22,128 bases of DNA from a virus: positions 1-22,128 of the IMG/VR virus record IMGVR_UViG_3300020439_000092. One strand, 5' to 3'. Below the pieces are notes generated by a model, which saw only the letters and a program-made list of their open reading frames with translations, was not told where the DNA came from and made no database searches. Below are positions 21,262-22,128 of the stretch, piece after piece. The position numbers and the translations under genes were made by a program. Within the stretch, counting starts at the first letter, position 1. Every line of letters begins with the position of its first letter.

Positions 21262-22128
21262 CATGTCTAAAAAAATAAACATATACTGGGACTCGTATAA
21301 CGGAGAAAATGACGAGTATGATTATAAAGAGTACGATGAGTTTATACTTTTGGTCAAGTTTGGCACTGACTTTTCTTCTACTACTTTTTCATCTCAAAAG
21401 TCTGAAACAGAACAGAACAATATAGATAACGGATTAGGGGGAACTTTTTTTACTATTGATGGAAGAGATTTTCTTACCTCTTCTCCAAATGACGAGAACT
21501 TAAAACTAGAAGATTTTCAAACTTACAAGTTTACATATTTCGCAGAAAAGACGGGCAGGTATTTCTTTTCTATTTGGTCTGTATTAGATGGTAAATTTTT
21601 TGGGCCAGTTTACTACCCGCCGAGACAAGATCAAGACGCTGTGGACGCAGATAGCTCGGGCAGCACAGGAAGCAGCGAAGGCGGTGTTAAAGTAGACGAT
21701 GACGTTGATGCTGTGGACATTACGGAACAGTTGAAGATATACGCATTGACGTTGAACGGAGAAGCAGAAGGTTTAGACGGAAGTCCTGCTAGTAAACAGA
21801 TAGGAGACAATACAAGTGTTGCAAAAATAAGAAATGAAGACAGCCCCTCTTTTACCTACAAAGCGTCTGCGCCTCCGTCTGCTGCCTCTAATTTAACTTT
21901 CAAGGGACTAACTAGAGCCACCATAAGAGAAGTAAGCCCCAACAATCAGCCGAGTCCTAACATACTTTATGAATTTTACAACCAAGACTTGATCAAGGGA
22001 GAGTTTATTTTTTCTTCTTTTTTTAATTCAGAGATAGGAATAAAAAATATACCAGAAGGTGAAACGCATCATAAAGATGAAGAAAATAGTTTCGTCGTAA
22101 CAAATAAACTTAAAAAAGAAAAGCTGCC
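21262..22128 (+). CDS. Virion protein downstream of J, incomplete
   Basis: ATG 21262 follows the J stop by 2 nt, and the frame stays open to the window end (289 codons visible). The protein starts MSKKINIYWDSYNGEND, then a beta-rich domain with FILLVKFGTDFSS and FTYFAEKTGRYFFSIWSVLDGKFFGPVYYPP, which reads like an Ig or fibronectin-like strand pattern. A D/S/G-rich linker (residues about 125-150) is followed by DITEQLKIYALTLNGEAEG and more beta segments. There is no signal peptide. Place and composition suggest a tail-tip or fibre protein working with J. The end is missing, so total length and domain order are unknown. Confidence 0.6.

Overview
The window looks like part of a tailed phage or prophage genome (siphovirus with a lambda-type tail tip) from an uncultured, probably aquatic, bacterium. 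The strongest evidence is an ordered run of lambda-like tail genes on the + strand: M (11912-12487), L (12493-13689), K (13686-14429), I (14419-15351), J (15353-21259), then a further virion-like gene open at the window end. Arg is written mostly as AGA, and the phage carries its own tRNA-Arg(UCU). Many genes lack a clear Shine-Dalgarno (SD). The host cannot be fixed from this sequence. The prepilin-like gene, the GspC/PilP-like gene and the GACC-type Cys module in J recall Verrucomicrobiota, Lentisphaerota or Planctomycetota proteins, but that is inference.

Layout. (1) 1-5700, + strand: small accessory genes packed with ATGA or GTGA overlaps. They include two conserved phage hypotheticals, a type IV/II prepilin-like protein, a GspC/PilP-like secreted protein and a DUF2384-type antitoxin-like domain without a partner. 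A 549-residue protein with an N-terminal RuvC-like nuclease core and a phosphomannose-isomerase-type cupin follow. Then come a secreted protein, two small membrane proteins, a tRNA-Arg, a 38-residue zinc-ribbon-like protein and an FlbD-like protein. (2) 5715-11861, - strand: a four-gene structural block, namely three tandem paralogues followed by a 1201-residue protein of about eleven IPT/TIG-like repeats. (3) 11912-22128, + strand: the tail-tip module. A 50-bp divergent spacer with a perfect 7-bp inverted repeat separates blocks 2 and 3.

The most unusual feature is in block 1. Six copies of one structured nucleic-acid element lie in the gene spacers (1582-1689, 3778-3839, 4985-5039, 5045-5106, 5590-5649, 5652-5717). 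Each is a long hairpin with the same architecture: an outer stem, one bulged A on the 5' side, a 5-bp stem, a symmetric 12/12-nt internal loop in which both strands read TTTA-N5-GCT (or close), a 4-5-bp stem, and a terminal loop. The paired arms differ between most copies but stay complementary, with G-U pairs in two copies, while the unpaired loop bases are conserved. That is the mark of a selected RNA (or ssDNA) structure rather than a copied repeat. I do not recognise it as a known RNA class. The copies sit directly after stop codons, two are in tandem pairs, one ends 3 nt before the tRNA, and one lies just upstream of the RuvC-like nuclease gene. Function is unknown. RNA processing or punctuation, antitermination, and a binding site for a phage protein (possibly the RuvC-like nuclease) are all open.
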